34,535 bases of DNA, taken from contig JAFZLA010000020.1 in NCBI GenBank assembly GCA_017551705.1, positions 1-34,535 of the forward strand, read 5' to 3'. The notes below the pieces were generated by a model. It was not told the origin of the DNA and searched no databases. It was given only the letters and a program-made list of their open reading frames with translations. The stretch is from Treponema sp. GTDB lineage: Bacteria; Spirochaetota; Spirochaetia; Treponematales; Treponemataceae. Numbering within the stretch: the stretch's first letter is position 1; each line of letters starts with the position of its first letter. This document shows, in pieces, positions 1 to 7,700 of this stretch. The position numbers were made by a program, and so were the translations under genes.

Positions 1-505
1 AATGTTGTGGTACACTATGAGAGACCAGCACGGCGGCGAGCTTGCCGGGCGGCTCAACGTTATTTTCATCGACCTGCTGACAATCAGAAAACTGGTCGGA
101 ACGCCCGCTCAAAAGCTTACGCCGCTGCAAAAATGGGGCTTGTTCTTGTCGTACGCCGACGACGAAAGCAAGCGCGACTACGTAAACAAAATAGCCCAAA
201 GCGAGGAAGGAATTATGGAAGCCGAAATAATAGCGAAAACCATGAGCGAAGAGGAAGCCAACTGGTGGCGCCAAAACTCGCGGCAAAAATTTTGGGAAGA
301 CTACTACGCCGATAGGGCAGCTGCCGTAGAAAAGGGCATTGAGCAGGGCATGCAACAAGGCGCCCAGCAAAAGGCCATTGAGGACGCTGTTATGATTGTC
401 AAAAAATACAAAGCTACTCCAGAAGCAGCGGCTCAAGACGCTGGCGCCCCACTGGACAAAGTGCTGGAAGCGCTCGCCGCCCAGCCCGCCCCAGCGCAAG
501 CCTAA
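1..505 (+). CDS. Rpn-like protein, C-terminal part (copy A, cut by window edge)
   Basis: The frame is open from the first base to TAA at 503-505, so only the C-terminal ~167 residues are present; the ATG at 2-4 is probably internal. The catalytic domain lies outside the window. What remains is a charged helical region (SYADDESKRDYVNKIAQ) and a glycine/glutamine linker (GIEQGMQQGAQQKA). The tail (AVMIVKKYKATPE, then APLDKVLEALA) closely resembles the tail of the copy at 3471-4376. The region before the tail differs from the other copies, so this is a different Rpn subtype with a shared tail. An in-frame ATG at 215 follows GAGGAAGGA and could give a 96-residue C-terminal product. Family membership is inferred from the tail and context. 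Known family members (Rpn, Transposase_31) are DNA nucleases linked to recombination and phage defence. Confidence 0.75.
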   Translation, partial: MLWYTMRDQHGGELAGRLNVIFIDLLTIRKLVGTPAQKLTPLQKWGLFLSYADDESKRDYVNKIAQSEEGIMEAEIIAKTMSEEEANWWRQNSRQKFWEDYYADRAAAVEKGIEQGMQQGAQQKAIEDAVMIVKKYKATPEAAAQDAGAPLDKVLEALAAQPAPAQA

Positions 506-576
506 CGCCGCAAACCATTGGACAAAAAAATGCCGGGACAAGCCCTGCAATGGCACGGCTGAACAACAAAAAAAAA

Positions 577-602
577 GGGGCGGCCTGTTCGCCGCCCCTT
601 CT
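577..602 (+). terminator. GC-rich hairpin after Rpn copy A
   Basis: GGGGCGGC (577-584) pairs perfectly with GCCGCCCC (591-598) across a six-base loop. Only a short T run follows on the + strand, but a long A run precedes it, so it would be a stronger intrinsic terminator for transcription on the minus strand. It recurs after copies B and C with a changed loop and an unchanged stem. Confidence 0.65.
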
Positions 603-811
603 AGGTCTTGCCATCACGCGCGGACGGCAGCCTACCCATTATCGTTTGACCAACCGCCCCAAATCTTAGTCTTGCAAAAAATCTCAATCGTTAGCCGACC
701 GTTATCGGCCAGCCAACCACCCCAAACTTTTGACAAGCATTCCGTAAAAATTCTTTAAAAAAAATTTCATTTTTTTCCCAAAAAAGGCCAAAAAAAGCGC
801 AAACAGGTCAA

Positions 812-841
812 TGATATAGTCATACAAAACTTATTCGGAGG
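812..841 (+). promoter_or_regulatory. Extended -10 promoter and RBS for Rpn copy B
   Basis: TG at 812-813, one base, then TATAGT at 815-820 forms an extended -10 element. No good -35 lies at the right distance. The same block stands before copies C and D. GGAGG at 837-841 is five bases before the ATG at 847. Confidence 0.55.
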
Positions 842-846
842 ATCCT

Positions 847-1809
847 ATGGAATCACAACCAACTACCCAGCGGGAGTACAAGGACAGATTGTTCAAAGCA
901 ATCTTCGGGCGCGACACGGACGAGAGCAAGCGATGGCGTCTGGAACTTTACAACGCGCTCAACGGAACGAACTTCACCGACCCCGACGAGCTGCAGGTCA
1001 ACACAATTGAGAACGTCATCTACATCACTATGCACAACGACATTTCTTTTTTAGTTGACGACCAGATGTGCTTGTATGAGCAGCAATCGACCTTTAACCC
1101 AAACATGCCCCTGCGCGGCTTTTTCTACTTTGCCCAGCTGTACCACAAGCATTTGGTCAAAAAGGAAAACACAAAGGAAACTACAAGCGAAACCGCGCCA
1201 AAAAACATCTTGTCAAGCAGGCTGGTGAAAATTCCAACGCCGCGCTTCTTTGTGTTTTACAACGGTAACAAGGAATTGCCCGACATGGCAAAGTTCAGGC
1301 TGTCGGACGCCTTCATAACGCCGGACAAGACTGGCGACTATGAGTGGACTGCGACCGTCATAAACATCAACGAAGACCGGCTCAAAGGTATTCACAAAAA
1401 TTGCAAATCATTGTATGATTACGCAAAGTTCATCGCAAGGGTTCGCGAATGCGCCAAAGACGGCGCGCCCACGGAGAGGCAAGTCGCGGAAGCCGTGGAC
1501 TGGGCCATACGAGAGAACCTTTTGGACGGCTTTTTTAAGCGGCAGAGGGCGGAGGTAATCGATTTGATTTTGACGGAATATAACGAACAGCAATTCATGC
1601 AGACTTGCCGCGAGGACGGCTATGTGGAAGGACATCAGCAGGGACTGCAAGAAGGACTTGAAGAAGGCGCCCAGCAAAAAGCAGTGGAAGCCGCGACAAA
1701 CTTGCTAAGAATGAAAGTTCTGACACCGGAGCAAATCGCGCAAGGCACTGGCCTTCCGCTGGAGCAAGTGCAGGAACTCGCGGAACAACTCGCCGTCTCT
1801 CCAGCATAA
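847..1809 (+). CDS. Rpn/Transposase_31-like PD-(D/E)XK nuclease (copy B)
   Basis: This is a 320-residue protein with a clear ATG behind GGAGG. The N-terminal two thirds match the Rpn (Transposase_31) fold: KDRLFKAIFGRD at the start, an acidic strand (NDISFLVDDQMCLYEQQS, about residues 63-80) giving the D...E-x-Q-S active-site signature, then MPLRGFFYFAQLY and PTPRFFVFYNG. The helical C-terminal third follows from about residue 230 (AEVIDLILTEYN), with an E/Q-rich linker and a tail shared with 4440-4718. E. coli relatives are metal-dependent DNA nucleases that are toxic and act against phage. The call to nuclease function here is by family. GGAGG at 1551-1555 lies eight bases before an in-frame TTG at 1564, a possible internal start giving 81 residues. 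Confidence 0.85.
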   Translation: MESQPTTQREYKDRLFKAIFGRDTDESKRWRLELYNALNGTNFTDPDELQVNTIENVIYITMHNDISFLVDDQMCLYEQQSTFNPNMPLRGFFYFAQLYHKHLVKKENTKETTSETAPKNILSSRLVKIPTPRFFVFYNGNKELPDMAKFRLSDAFITPDKTGDYEWTATVININEDRLKGIHKNCKSLYDYAKFIARVRECAKDGAPTERQVAEAVDWAIRENLLDGFFKRQRAEVIDLILTEYNEQQFMQTCREDGYVEGHQQGLQEGLEEGAQQKAVEAATNLLRMKVLTPEQIAQGTGLPLEQVQELAEQLAVSPA

Positions 1810-1975
1810 ACTCTCGGCAGCGACCGCAGGTCGCGGCTAAACAACTCGAAATAACAATTATGGCCTTGTGACCAAAAGTCACGAGTTGACCACGCTGCAG
1901 GCCTAGCGCCGCAAACCATTGGACAAAAAATTGCCGGAGCCAGCCCTGCAATGGCACGGCTGAACAACAAACACA

Positions 1976-1999
1976 GGGGCGGCCTGTTTGCCGCCCCTT
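1976..1999 (+). terminator. GC-rich hairpin after Rpn copy B
   Basis: GGGGCGGC (1976-1983) pairs with GCCGCCCC (1990-1997) across CTGTTT. It is followed only by TTC, so it would be a weak intrinsic terminator on the + strand. Confidence 0.6.
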
Positions 2000-2151
2000 C
2001 TAGGTCTTGCCATCCCGCGCGGACGGCAGCCTCCCCATTATCGTTTGACCAACCGCCCACCCCAAACTTTAGACAAGCATTCCGTAAAAATTTTTCAAAA
2101 ATAAATTCATTTTCCTCCCAAAAAAGGCCAAAAAAAACGCAAACAGGTCAA

Positions 2152-2198
2152 TGATATATACGGACGGAAAATTTTCCGTTGAATAAATTTTATGGAGG
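2152..2198 (+). promoter_or_regulatory. Extended -10 promoter and RBS for Rpn copy C
   Basis: TG at 2152-2153 followed by TATATA at 2155-2160 occupies the same place as the extended -10 of copies B and D. After this the leader differs from the others. GGAGG at 2194-2198 is seven bases before the ATG at 2206. Confidence 0.5.
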
Positions 2199-2205
2199 CC
2201 AAACT

Positions 2206-3120
2206 ATGGCAAAAAAGAGAAGAAAAAACAAAGGCAAATCTAAATTTCAGCGGGAGCACAAGGACCGCCTTTTCAAGGCTGTTTTTGGCCGCAACACGGA
2301 GGAAAGCAAACGCTGGCGACTTGAGCTTTACAACGCGTTAAACGGCACGAACCTGACCGACCCCGACGAGCTAAAGGTCAACACCATTGAGAACGTCATC
2401 TACATCAACATGAAGAACGACATATCGTTTTGGGTTGACGACCAAATGATCCTCTACGAGCAGCAGAGCACATTCAACCAGAATATGCCCTTGCGCGGCT
2501 TTTTCTACTTTGCCCAGCTGTACCAAAAACATTTGATGACCAACAAAATCAACATAAACATAAGCTCCAAGATTAAAATTCCAACGCCGCGCTTCTTTGT
2601 CTTTTACAACGGAAAGACCGACAAGGACGACTTTTTCAAGATGAGGCTTTCGGAGTCATTCCTGACGCCCGACAACAGCGGAGACTTTGAGTGGACGGCG
2701 ACCGTCATAAACATCAACGAAGACCGTCTTACAGGTATTCACAAAAATTGCAAATCATTGTATGATTATGCCAAGTTCATCGCGAAGGTTCGCGAATGCG
2801 TAAAAGGCAAGGAGCCCAAATACGAGGACGTCGAGACTGCGGTAGATTGGGCGATAGAAGAAGATTTGCTTGAAGGATTCTTTGAGCGGCAAAAGGCGGA
2901 GGTTATTGGCATGATTTTGGCGGAATTCAATCAAGAAACTTACGAAAAATGCGCCCACGACTACGCCTATCGCGAGGGCCGCGAAGACAAGGCCTTGGAA
3001 GACGCGCGAAGTTTTTACGCCAACGGCGTTTCTTTGGAGACAATCGCAAAGTCGCTTAAAATGACAGTTGAGCAAGTTAAGGAAATCGTCGCCGCCCAAC
3101 CCGCCCCTGTGCAGGCCTAG
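2206..3120 (+). CDS. Rpn/Transposase_31-like PD-(D/E)XK nuclease (copy C)
   Basis: This is a 304-residue protein. I choose ATG 2206 because GGAGG (2194-2198) sits seven bases upstream; an in-frame TTG at 2179 has no such site. A lysine-rich N-terminus (MAKKRRKNKGKSKF) replaces the MESQPTTQ of copies B and D. The nuclease core is conserved: FKAVFGRNTEESKRWRLELY, NDISFWVDDQMILYEQQS with the D...E-x-Q-S signature, MPLRGFFYFAQLYQKHL and PTPRFFVFYNG. The C-terminal tail differs from both other tail types (EDARSFYANGVSLETIAKSL) but ends like copy A (AAQPAP, QA). GGAGG at 2898-2902 stands eight bases before an in-frame ATG at 2911, which would give a 69-residue C-terminal protein. Confidence 0.85.
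   Translation: MAKKRRKNKGKSKFQREHKDRLFKAVFGRNTEESKRWRLELYNALNGTNLTDPDELKVNTIENVIYINMKNDISFWVDDQMILYEQQSTFNQNMPLRGFFYFAQLYQKHLMTNKININISSKIKIPTPRFFVFYNGKTDKDDFFKMRLSESFLTPDNSGDFEWTATVININEDRLTGIHKNCKSLYDYAKFIAKVRECVKGKEPKYEDVETAVDWAIEEDLLEGFFERQKAEVIGMILAEFNQETYEKCAHDYAYREGREDKALEDARSFYANGVSLETIAKSLKMTVEQVKEIVAAQPAPVQA
2911..3120 (+). other. Possible internal start for a C-terminal Rpn product (copy C)
   Basis: GGAGG at 2898-2902, an eight-base spacer and an in-frame ATG at 2911 would direct a 69-residue product covering only the helical C-terminal region. The position is conserved in copy D (ATG 4164) and copy B (TTG 1564). The GGAGG also encodes part of a conserved Ala-Glu-Val, so protein constraint could explain it. 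Confidence 0.35.
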
Positions 3121-3191
3121 CGCCGCAAACCATTGGACAAAAAATTGCCGGGGCCAGCCCTGCAATGGCACGGCCGAACAACAAAAACACA

Positions 3192-3220
3192 GGGGCGGCC
3201 TGTCAAAGCGCCGCCCCTTT
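3192..3220 (+). terminator. GC-rich hairpin after Rpn copy C
   Basis: GGGGCGGC (3192-3199) pairs with GCCGCCCC (3210-3217) across a ten-base loop that differs from the other copies. The stem is kept while the loop drifts, which suggests the structure matters. Confidence 0.6.
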
Positions 3221-3435
3221 CAGGTCTTGTCATCCTGCGCGAACGGCAGCCTACCCATTATTGTTTGACCAACCGCCCCAAATCTTTGGCTTGCAAAAAA
3301 TCCCCGCCGTTAGCCGACCGTTACCGGCCAACCAACCACCCCGCCCTCAACTTTTGACAAGCATTCCGTAAAAATTCTTCAAAAATAAATTCATTTTTCT
3401 CCCAAAAAAGGCCAAAAAAAGCGCAAACAGGTCAA

Positions 3436-3465
3436 TGATATAGTCATACAAAACTTATTCGGAGG
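3436..3465 (+). promoter_or_regulatory. Extended -10 promoter and RBS for Rpn copy D
   Basis: TG at 3436-3437, then TATAGT at 3439-3444. The leader is the same as that of copy B, with GGAGG at 3461-3465 five bases before ATG 3471. Confidence 0.55.
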
Positions 3466-3470
3466 ATCCT

Positions 3471-4376
3471 ATGGAATCACAGCCAACTACCCAGCGGGAG
3501 TACAAGGACAGATTGTTCAAAGCGATTTTTGGGCGCGACACCGAGGAAAGCAAGAGATGGCGGCTTGAGCTTTACAACGCGCTCAACGGCACGGACTTCA
3601 CCGACCCGGACGAGCTGCAGGTAAACACAATCGAGAACGTCATCTACATCACCATGCGCAACGACATTTCTTTTTTGGTTGACGACCAGATGTGTTTGTA
3701 TGAACAACAATCGACCTTTAATCCCAATATGCCCCTGCGAGGCTTTTTCTACTTCGCCCAGCTGTACCAAAAATACTTGGCGGAAAAAAAGACGCCGCCA
3801 AAGAACATTTTGGGAAGCCGTTTAGTCAAGATTCCAAAACCGCGCTTCTTTGTCTTTTACAACGGAAAGGGCGACATGCCGGACTTGTTCAAGATGCGGC
3901 TGTCGGAAGCGTTCATCAGCCCTGACGATAGCGGCGACTTTGAATGGACGGCCACCGTCGTAAACATAAACGAAGACAGGCTTGGTGGTATTCACAAAAG
4001 TTGCAAATCATTGTATGATTACGCCAGGTTCATCGCCAAGGTTCGTGAATGCTCCAAGGGCGGCTCGCCCACAGCGGAGAGCGTCACGGAAGCCGTGAAT
4101 TGGGCGACAAAAGAAAAACTGCTGAACGGCTTTTTCGAGCGGCAAAAGGCGGAGGTTATTGGCATGATTTTGACTGAATTTGACATGGAGCAATTCAAAC
4201 GCGACATGCGCGAGGACGGCTACGACGAAGGCCTGCAACAGGGCGCCCAGCAAAAGGCCGTGGAAGACGCTGTTATGCTTGTCCGCAAATACAACGCCAC
4301 ACCAGAAACTGCCGCGCAAGACGCGGGCGCTCCTCTGGACAAAGTGCTGGAAGCGCTCGCCGACACTCCAGCATAA
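3471..4376 (+). CDS. Rpn/Transposase_31-like PD-(D/E)XK nuclease (copy D)
   Basis: This 301-residue protein is nearly the same as copy B through the nuclease core (MESQPTTQREYKDRLFKAIF; NDISFLVDDQMCLYEQQS; MPLRGFFYFAQLYQKYL; PKPRFFVFYNG). Its linker GLQQGAQQKA leads into a tail of the copy A type (DAVMLVRKYNATPETAAQD, then APLDKVLEALA), while its last bases and the sequence after the stop match copy B. It is therefore a mosaic. GGAGG at 4151-4155 lies eight bases before an in-frame ATG at 4164, giving a possible 70-residue C-terminal product. The frame continues after the stop into 4440-4718 with no further stop codon. Confidence 0.85.
   Translation: MESQPTTQREYKDRLFKAIFGRDTEESKRWRLELYNALNGTDFTDPDELQVNTIENVIYITMRNDISFLVDDQMCLYEQQSTFNPNMPLRGFFYFAQLYQKYLAEKKTPPKNILGSRLVKIPKPRFFVFYNGKGDMPDLFKMRLSEAFISPDDSGDFEWTATVVNINEDRLGGIHKSCKSLYDYARFIAKVRECSKGGSPTAESVTEAVNWATKEKLLNGFFERQKAEVIGMILTEFDMEQFKRDMREDGYDEGLQQGAQQKAVEDAVMLVRKYNATPETAAQDAGAPLDKVLEALADTPA
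4164..4376 (+). other. Possible internal start for a C-terminal Rpn product (copy D)
   Basis: GGAGG at 4151-4155, eight bases, then an in-frame ATG at 4164. The 70-residue product would hold the helical region and the copy A type tail without the nuclease core. It is the same arrangement as at 2911 and 1564. Confidence 0.35.
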
Positions 4377-4439
4377 ATCCTCGGCAGCGACCGCAGGTCG
4401 CGGCGAAACAACTCAAGCAGCGACGACTTTACCAAGCGC

Positions 4440-4718
4440 GTGGGAGGCCTAGTCGAGAACGCCAAGCGCAACACGCAATGGAGGCAGCAGTTTATGGAAT
4501 GGGACAGAGAGATGGCCTGCATGCGGGCCAAGGGGCGCAAGGAAGGCCTTGCCGAAGGCGCCCAGCAAAAAGCAGTGGAAGCCGCGACAAACTTGCTAAG
4601 AATGAAAGTTCTGACACCGGAGCAAATCGCGCAAGCACAAGGCCTGCCCCTAGACGAAGTTCTCGCCCTAAAAGAGCAGCTCGCCGCCCAGCCAGCCCAG
4701 TCCGCCACTGGCCGCTAA
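4440..4718 (+). CDS. Stand-alone Rpn C-terminal tail (copy E, remnant or orphan small gene)
   Basis: The nuclease core is absent. The frame is open from just after the stop of copy D, reads SDDFTKRVGGLVENAKRN, then a W-rich helix (WRQQFMEWDREMACMRAKG), the GAQQKA linker and the copy B tail (TNLLRMKVLTPEQIAQ). Bases 4554-4635 are identical to 1663-1744 (82 nt). GTG 4440 is a formal start. A better one is ATG 4494, with GGAGG at 4480-4484 nine bases upstream, giving 74 residues. It may be a decayed fifth nuclease of another subtype or a functional orphan tail protein. Its stop codon overlaps the stop of the convergent lipoprotein gene. Confidence 0.55.
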   Translation: MGGLVENAKRNTQWRQQFMEWDREMACMRAKGRKEGLAEGAQQKAVEAATNLLRMKVLTPEQIAQAQGLPLDEVLALKEQLAAQPAQSATGR

Positions 4719-7700
4719 TATCCTCTTGTAAATTTATGGTCAGGATAATTAGTTCTCATTGCCGGCAGATTGAAATCGTATGAAGCGCTTGTTGTCGTAA
4801 CATAAGTGCTATAACTGGTTCCGTTATATACATTAAACTTACTATTTGTTTGGCCGCTTCCGGTTACGCCAAGATCTGTTATATTGACGCCTTCGAAGGA
4901 ATTCGTATAAAACGTGGTCACTCCAAACAAGGCAAAATTTGATGAGGTCAAACTGCCGCAATTACGGAAAGCGTATTTGCCTACGGTTTTAACTCCATTA
5001 ACGCCATAAAAGGCGCCGCTTTTTTGGATTCCGATTATATTTGTACATCCGTCAAAGGCGTAATCGCCAATAGAAGTTACATCGTCAGAAAGATAGCATT
5101 GATATAATTTTGTACAACCTTGGAACGCTTTTGCCGGAACACTTGTAATGCTTGACTTTGAAAGGTCAAGCAAAACTTTAGACGCGCTGGTGCTTTTAAG
5201 CGCGCTTTGAATTGAACTCCAATCACTAATGCTTCCACTAGAACAAACAACGTTTAATCTACTTGTACTGCTCGGCAAATTCAGTATGGTTTGAGCCAGG
5301 TTTGCGGCCGTTACAAAATAGCCCGCTGTGAATTGTCCATATTCATCAATGTAATAACCAGAGCTGTTTGTCAGCATAAATTTCTGATAATGCAGCTTTG
5401 TGTAAGCATAAGCGTCAGATTCAGTTCCGCCTGACAAAACCTTAGTTCCAGTAGTCCAAGGGCTCGCTCCTAAAGTCACGCCAACTTGATTGGTAGAAGC
5501 ATGATTTGTAAGAGAAGAACCAAGCCCAATCGTCAAATTTGCGCCGCCCTGCAAGAACACGTCGTTTGATTTTACGGAGTCGCCATAAGGAATATAAGCC
5601 GAACCGCTCATGGTAAACGTGCTGCCTGCGTAAACGCCTACAGCGCCGCCATTTCCTCCAGCCGTATTCGCGTCGGACGAAGACGAGCCGCCAATAGTTC
5701 CAGCGGACATCGTAAACGTTCCGCGCTCAACATATACGGCTCCGCCCCAAGAGCTAGTCGCAGAATTTTTTGTAAATGTCGCGGCGCCTTTTATCTCTAG
5801 AGTGCCTTTATATATTTTTACGGCGCCGCCATAATCTGCAGCTGTGTTGCTTGTAAAGGTTGACGGACCGCTAAGAGTTACTTTTACGCCTTCAGGAATG
5901 TAAAAAGCGCCTCCGCTTGAAGATGATTTATTTTTTATAAATGCCGCTTGGTACACACTGGCGTCAGCGGCAAAGTAGATTCCGCCGCCGCCCGCGCCTG
6001 AGGCATTATAAGAAATGTTTCCGTTTGTCGCGTTCAAAGTTGAGCCGTTCCAATAAATGCCCCCGCCGTTCTCGGAAGCGTAGTTGTAATTTACTTTGCA
6101 GCTGGACTTATTAATTGTGAAGCTTGAACTTGTGTCGGCGTAAATTCCGCCTCCGTACTCAGCCTTGTTGGCAAAAGAACCTGATGACGATGACGCCGAA
6201 GCCTCCTTTGAGCCGTCGCCAATTGTTCCGCCGGACATGGTCAGCGAGGAATTAATGATATAAATTCCGCCACCTAACACTGCTCCAGAATTGCCTGCAG
6301 CAATGTTAGGCGCGCTGACGTCTCCAATGGTTCCCGCAGACATAGTGAAGGTGTTGCCATTGTATATAGCTCCGCCGCGTGATTTTGAAAAGGATGAAGT
6401 TGTGTAAGGCACATCCGTTTTGTTGCCGCCCATCGTCATGCCGCCAGAAATAGCTAAATTGTAATTGCTATATATGCCGCCGCCGCTTGCGTAGCATTTT
6501 CCAGTGCTGGTTTCTTTAGCGGTATTGTAACTAATTGACGCGGCGCCGGTAATGTTAAGGTATCCGCTGTTATATATTCCTCCGCCTTCCGCAGATCCGT
6601 TATCGGCGCTGTTTTCCGCCAAGTTATAAGAAATAGCTCCGCCAGACAGTGTAAAAGTCTTGCTTGAGTAATTGTAAACGCCGCCGCCTGTTACAGCCTT
6701 GTTTTTATTCGCATCGCTGCCGCCAATTGTTCCGCCGGACATGGTCAGCGCTCCTGCGTTGTAAATTCCGCCGCCCTGCTTTGCGGTATTGCTGAAGACG
6801 CTTCCGCCAGACATACTTACTGTTCCAGCATTGTAAACGCCGGCGCCGTTGATGTCTCCGCTATAAGCGGCGTTGCTGTAAATTGCCGAGCCATCCTTTA
6901 TGTAAAGCGTCGCGCCGCTCTTTACATACACGCCCGCGCCTGTTCCGCCGCTGGTTGCCTTGTTGCTGTAAACTTTGGCGCCTGAGTCAAGGTTTACGGT
7001 TGCGGCCGCCGTGATGTTGATTCCGCCGCCTGCGTCGGCTTTTCCGTTTGTAATTTGCAGCTGCTGGATTGTGAACGTCTTTGCGGAGGCGATTGTGAGC
7101 GCGGATCCGCTTGCGTTGCCGTTTATCGCGGCGCTTGTGTCATAGCCTTTTATTGTGACCGAGCTTGCGGACACTGAGGCTCCCGTAGTCTGCGCGCCTT
7201 TGAGCGTTCCCGCGACTGTAATCGTGTTGCTTGTATAAGACAAGTCGGAGCATCCAAGCGCCGCCTCGATTGTCGCGTAAGGGCTTGTCTTGGTTCCGTT
7301 GGCGCCAGTTGTCTGGCCATAGCCCCATGTTGCGTCAGGCCTTGAAGAGCTGGAAGCGGAAGTTCCTACAACATAAATCGGCGAAGTGATGTAAACAAAT
7401 TTGTAATCGGTGCCAGTCTTGCTGTCTCTATTCCAGCCGGCGTCGTCTTTTGTCAATTTAAATTTTGAATAAAGAGTGGCATTTAATGTTACGCCGGTTT
7501 TTGGCGCGCTAAGAATGTTTGTTCCTCGTTTATAGTCTGGCAATGTAATGGAAGCGACTGTTGTTTTATTTGGGGTTGAAGCAATGTAAATTGTTGGCTT
7601 TTCTGTTCCGTCAAGATAAACGTCGTTTGTTTTTACTGCGTCGCTTGCTGTGTAAATAAGAGCGTCGCCGCTTACATTAAAAGTTCCATAAGCGTAAATG

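Larger units (their letters stand above)
506..846 (+). repeat. Intergenic direct repeat, unit 1 of the Rpn array
   Basis: This 341-nt gap has no gene of its own. It is largely the same sequence as 1907-2160 and 3121-3470, beginning CGCCGCAAACCATTGGAC just after the stop codon and ending in the promoter and ribosome binding site of the next copy. It holds a GC-rich hairpin (577-598), a TTGACAAGCATTCCGT stretch near 730 and an extended -10 at 812-820. Duplication of gene plus flank is the simplest origin. Confidence 0.85.
1810..2205 (+). repeat. Intergenic region with repeat unit 2 of the Rpn array
   Basis: This is a 396-nt gap with no supported gene. Bases 1810-1847 match the sequence after the stop of copy D (4377-4414) and contain a small palindrome (GCGACC, GCA, GGTCGC). 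Bases 1898-1906 read CAGGCCTAG, identical to the end of copy C, where TAG is the stop codon; this looks like a relic of copy B's ancestral end, now downstream of a replaced tail. The common repeat runs from about 1907 to 2160 and includes the hairpin at 1976-1997. Confidence 0.8.
3121..3470 (+). repeat. Intergenic direct repeat, unit 3 of the Rpn array
   Basis: This 350-nt gap without a gene repeats the layout of 506-846 almost base for base, including the hairpin (3192-3217) and the extended -10 (3436-3444). Bases 3277-3310 also resemble a 34-nt stretch inside the rluA-type gene (23948-23981); I count 29 of 34 identical. Confidence 0.85.

Noticed and set aside
1..4718. Insertion sequence with a transposase
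   Set aside because: The Rpn family is often labelled transposase, but I see no terminal inverted repeats or target duplications and no DDE-type catalytic domain.
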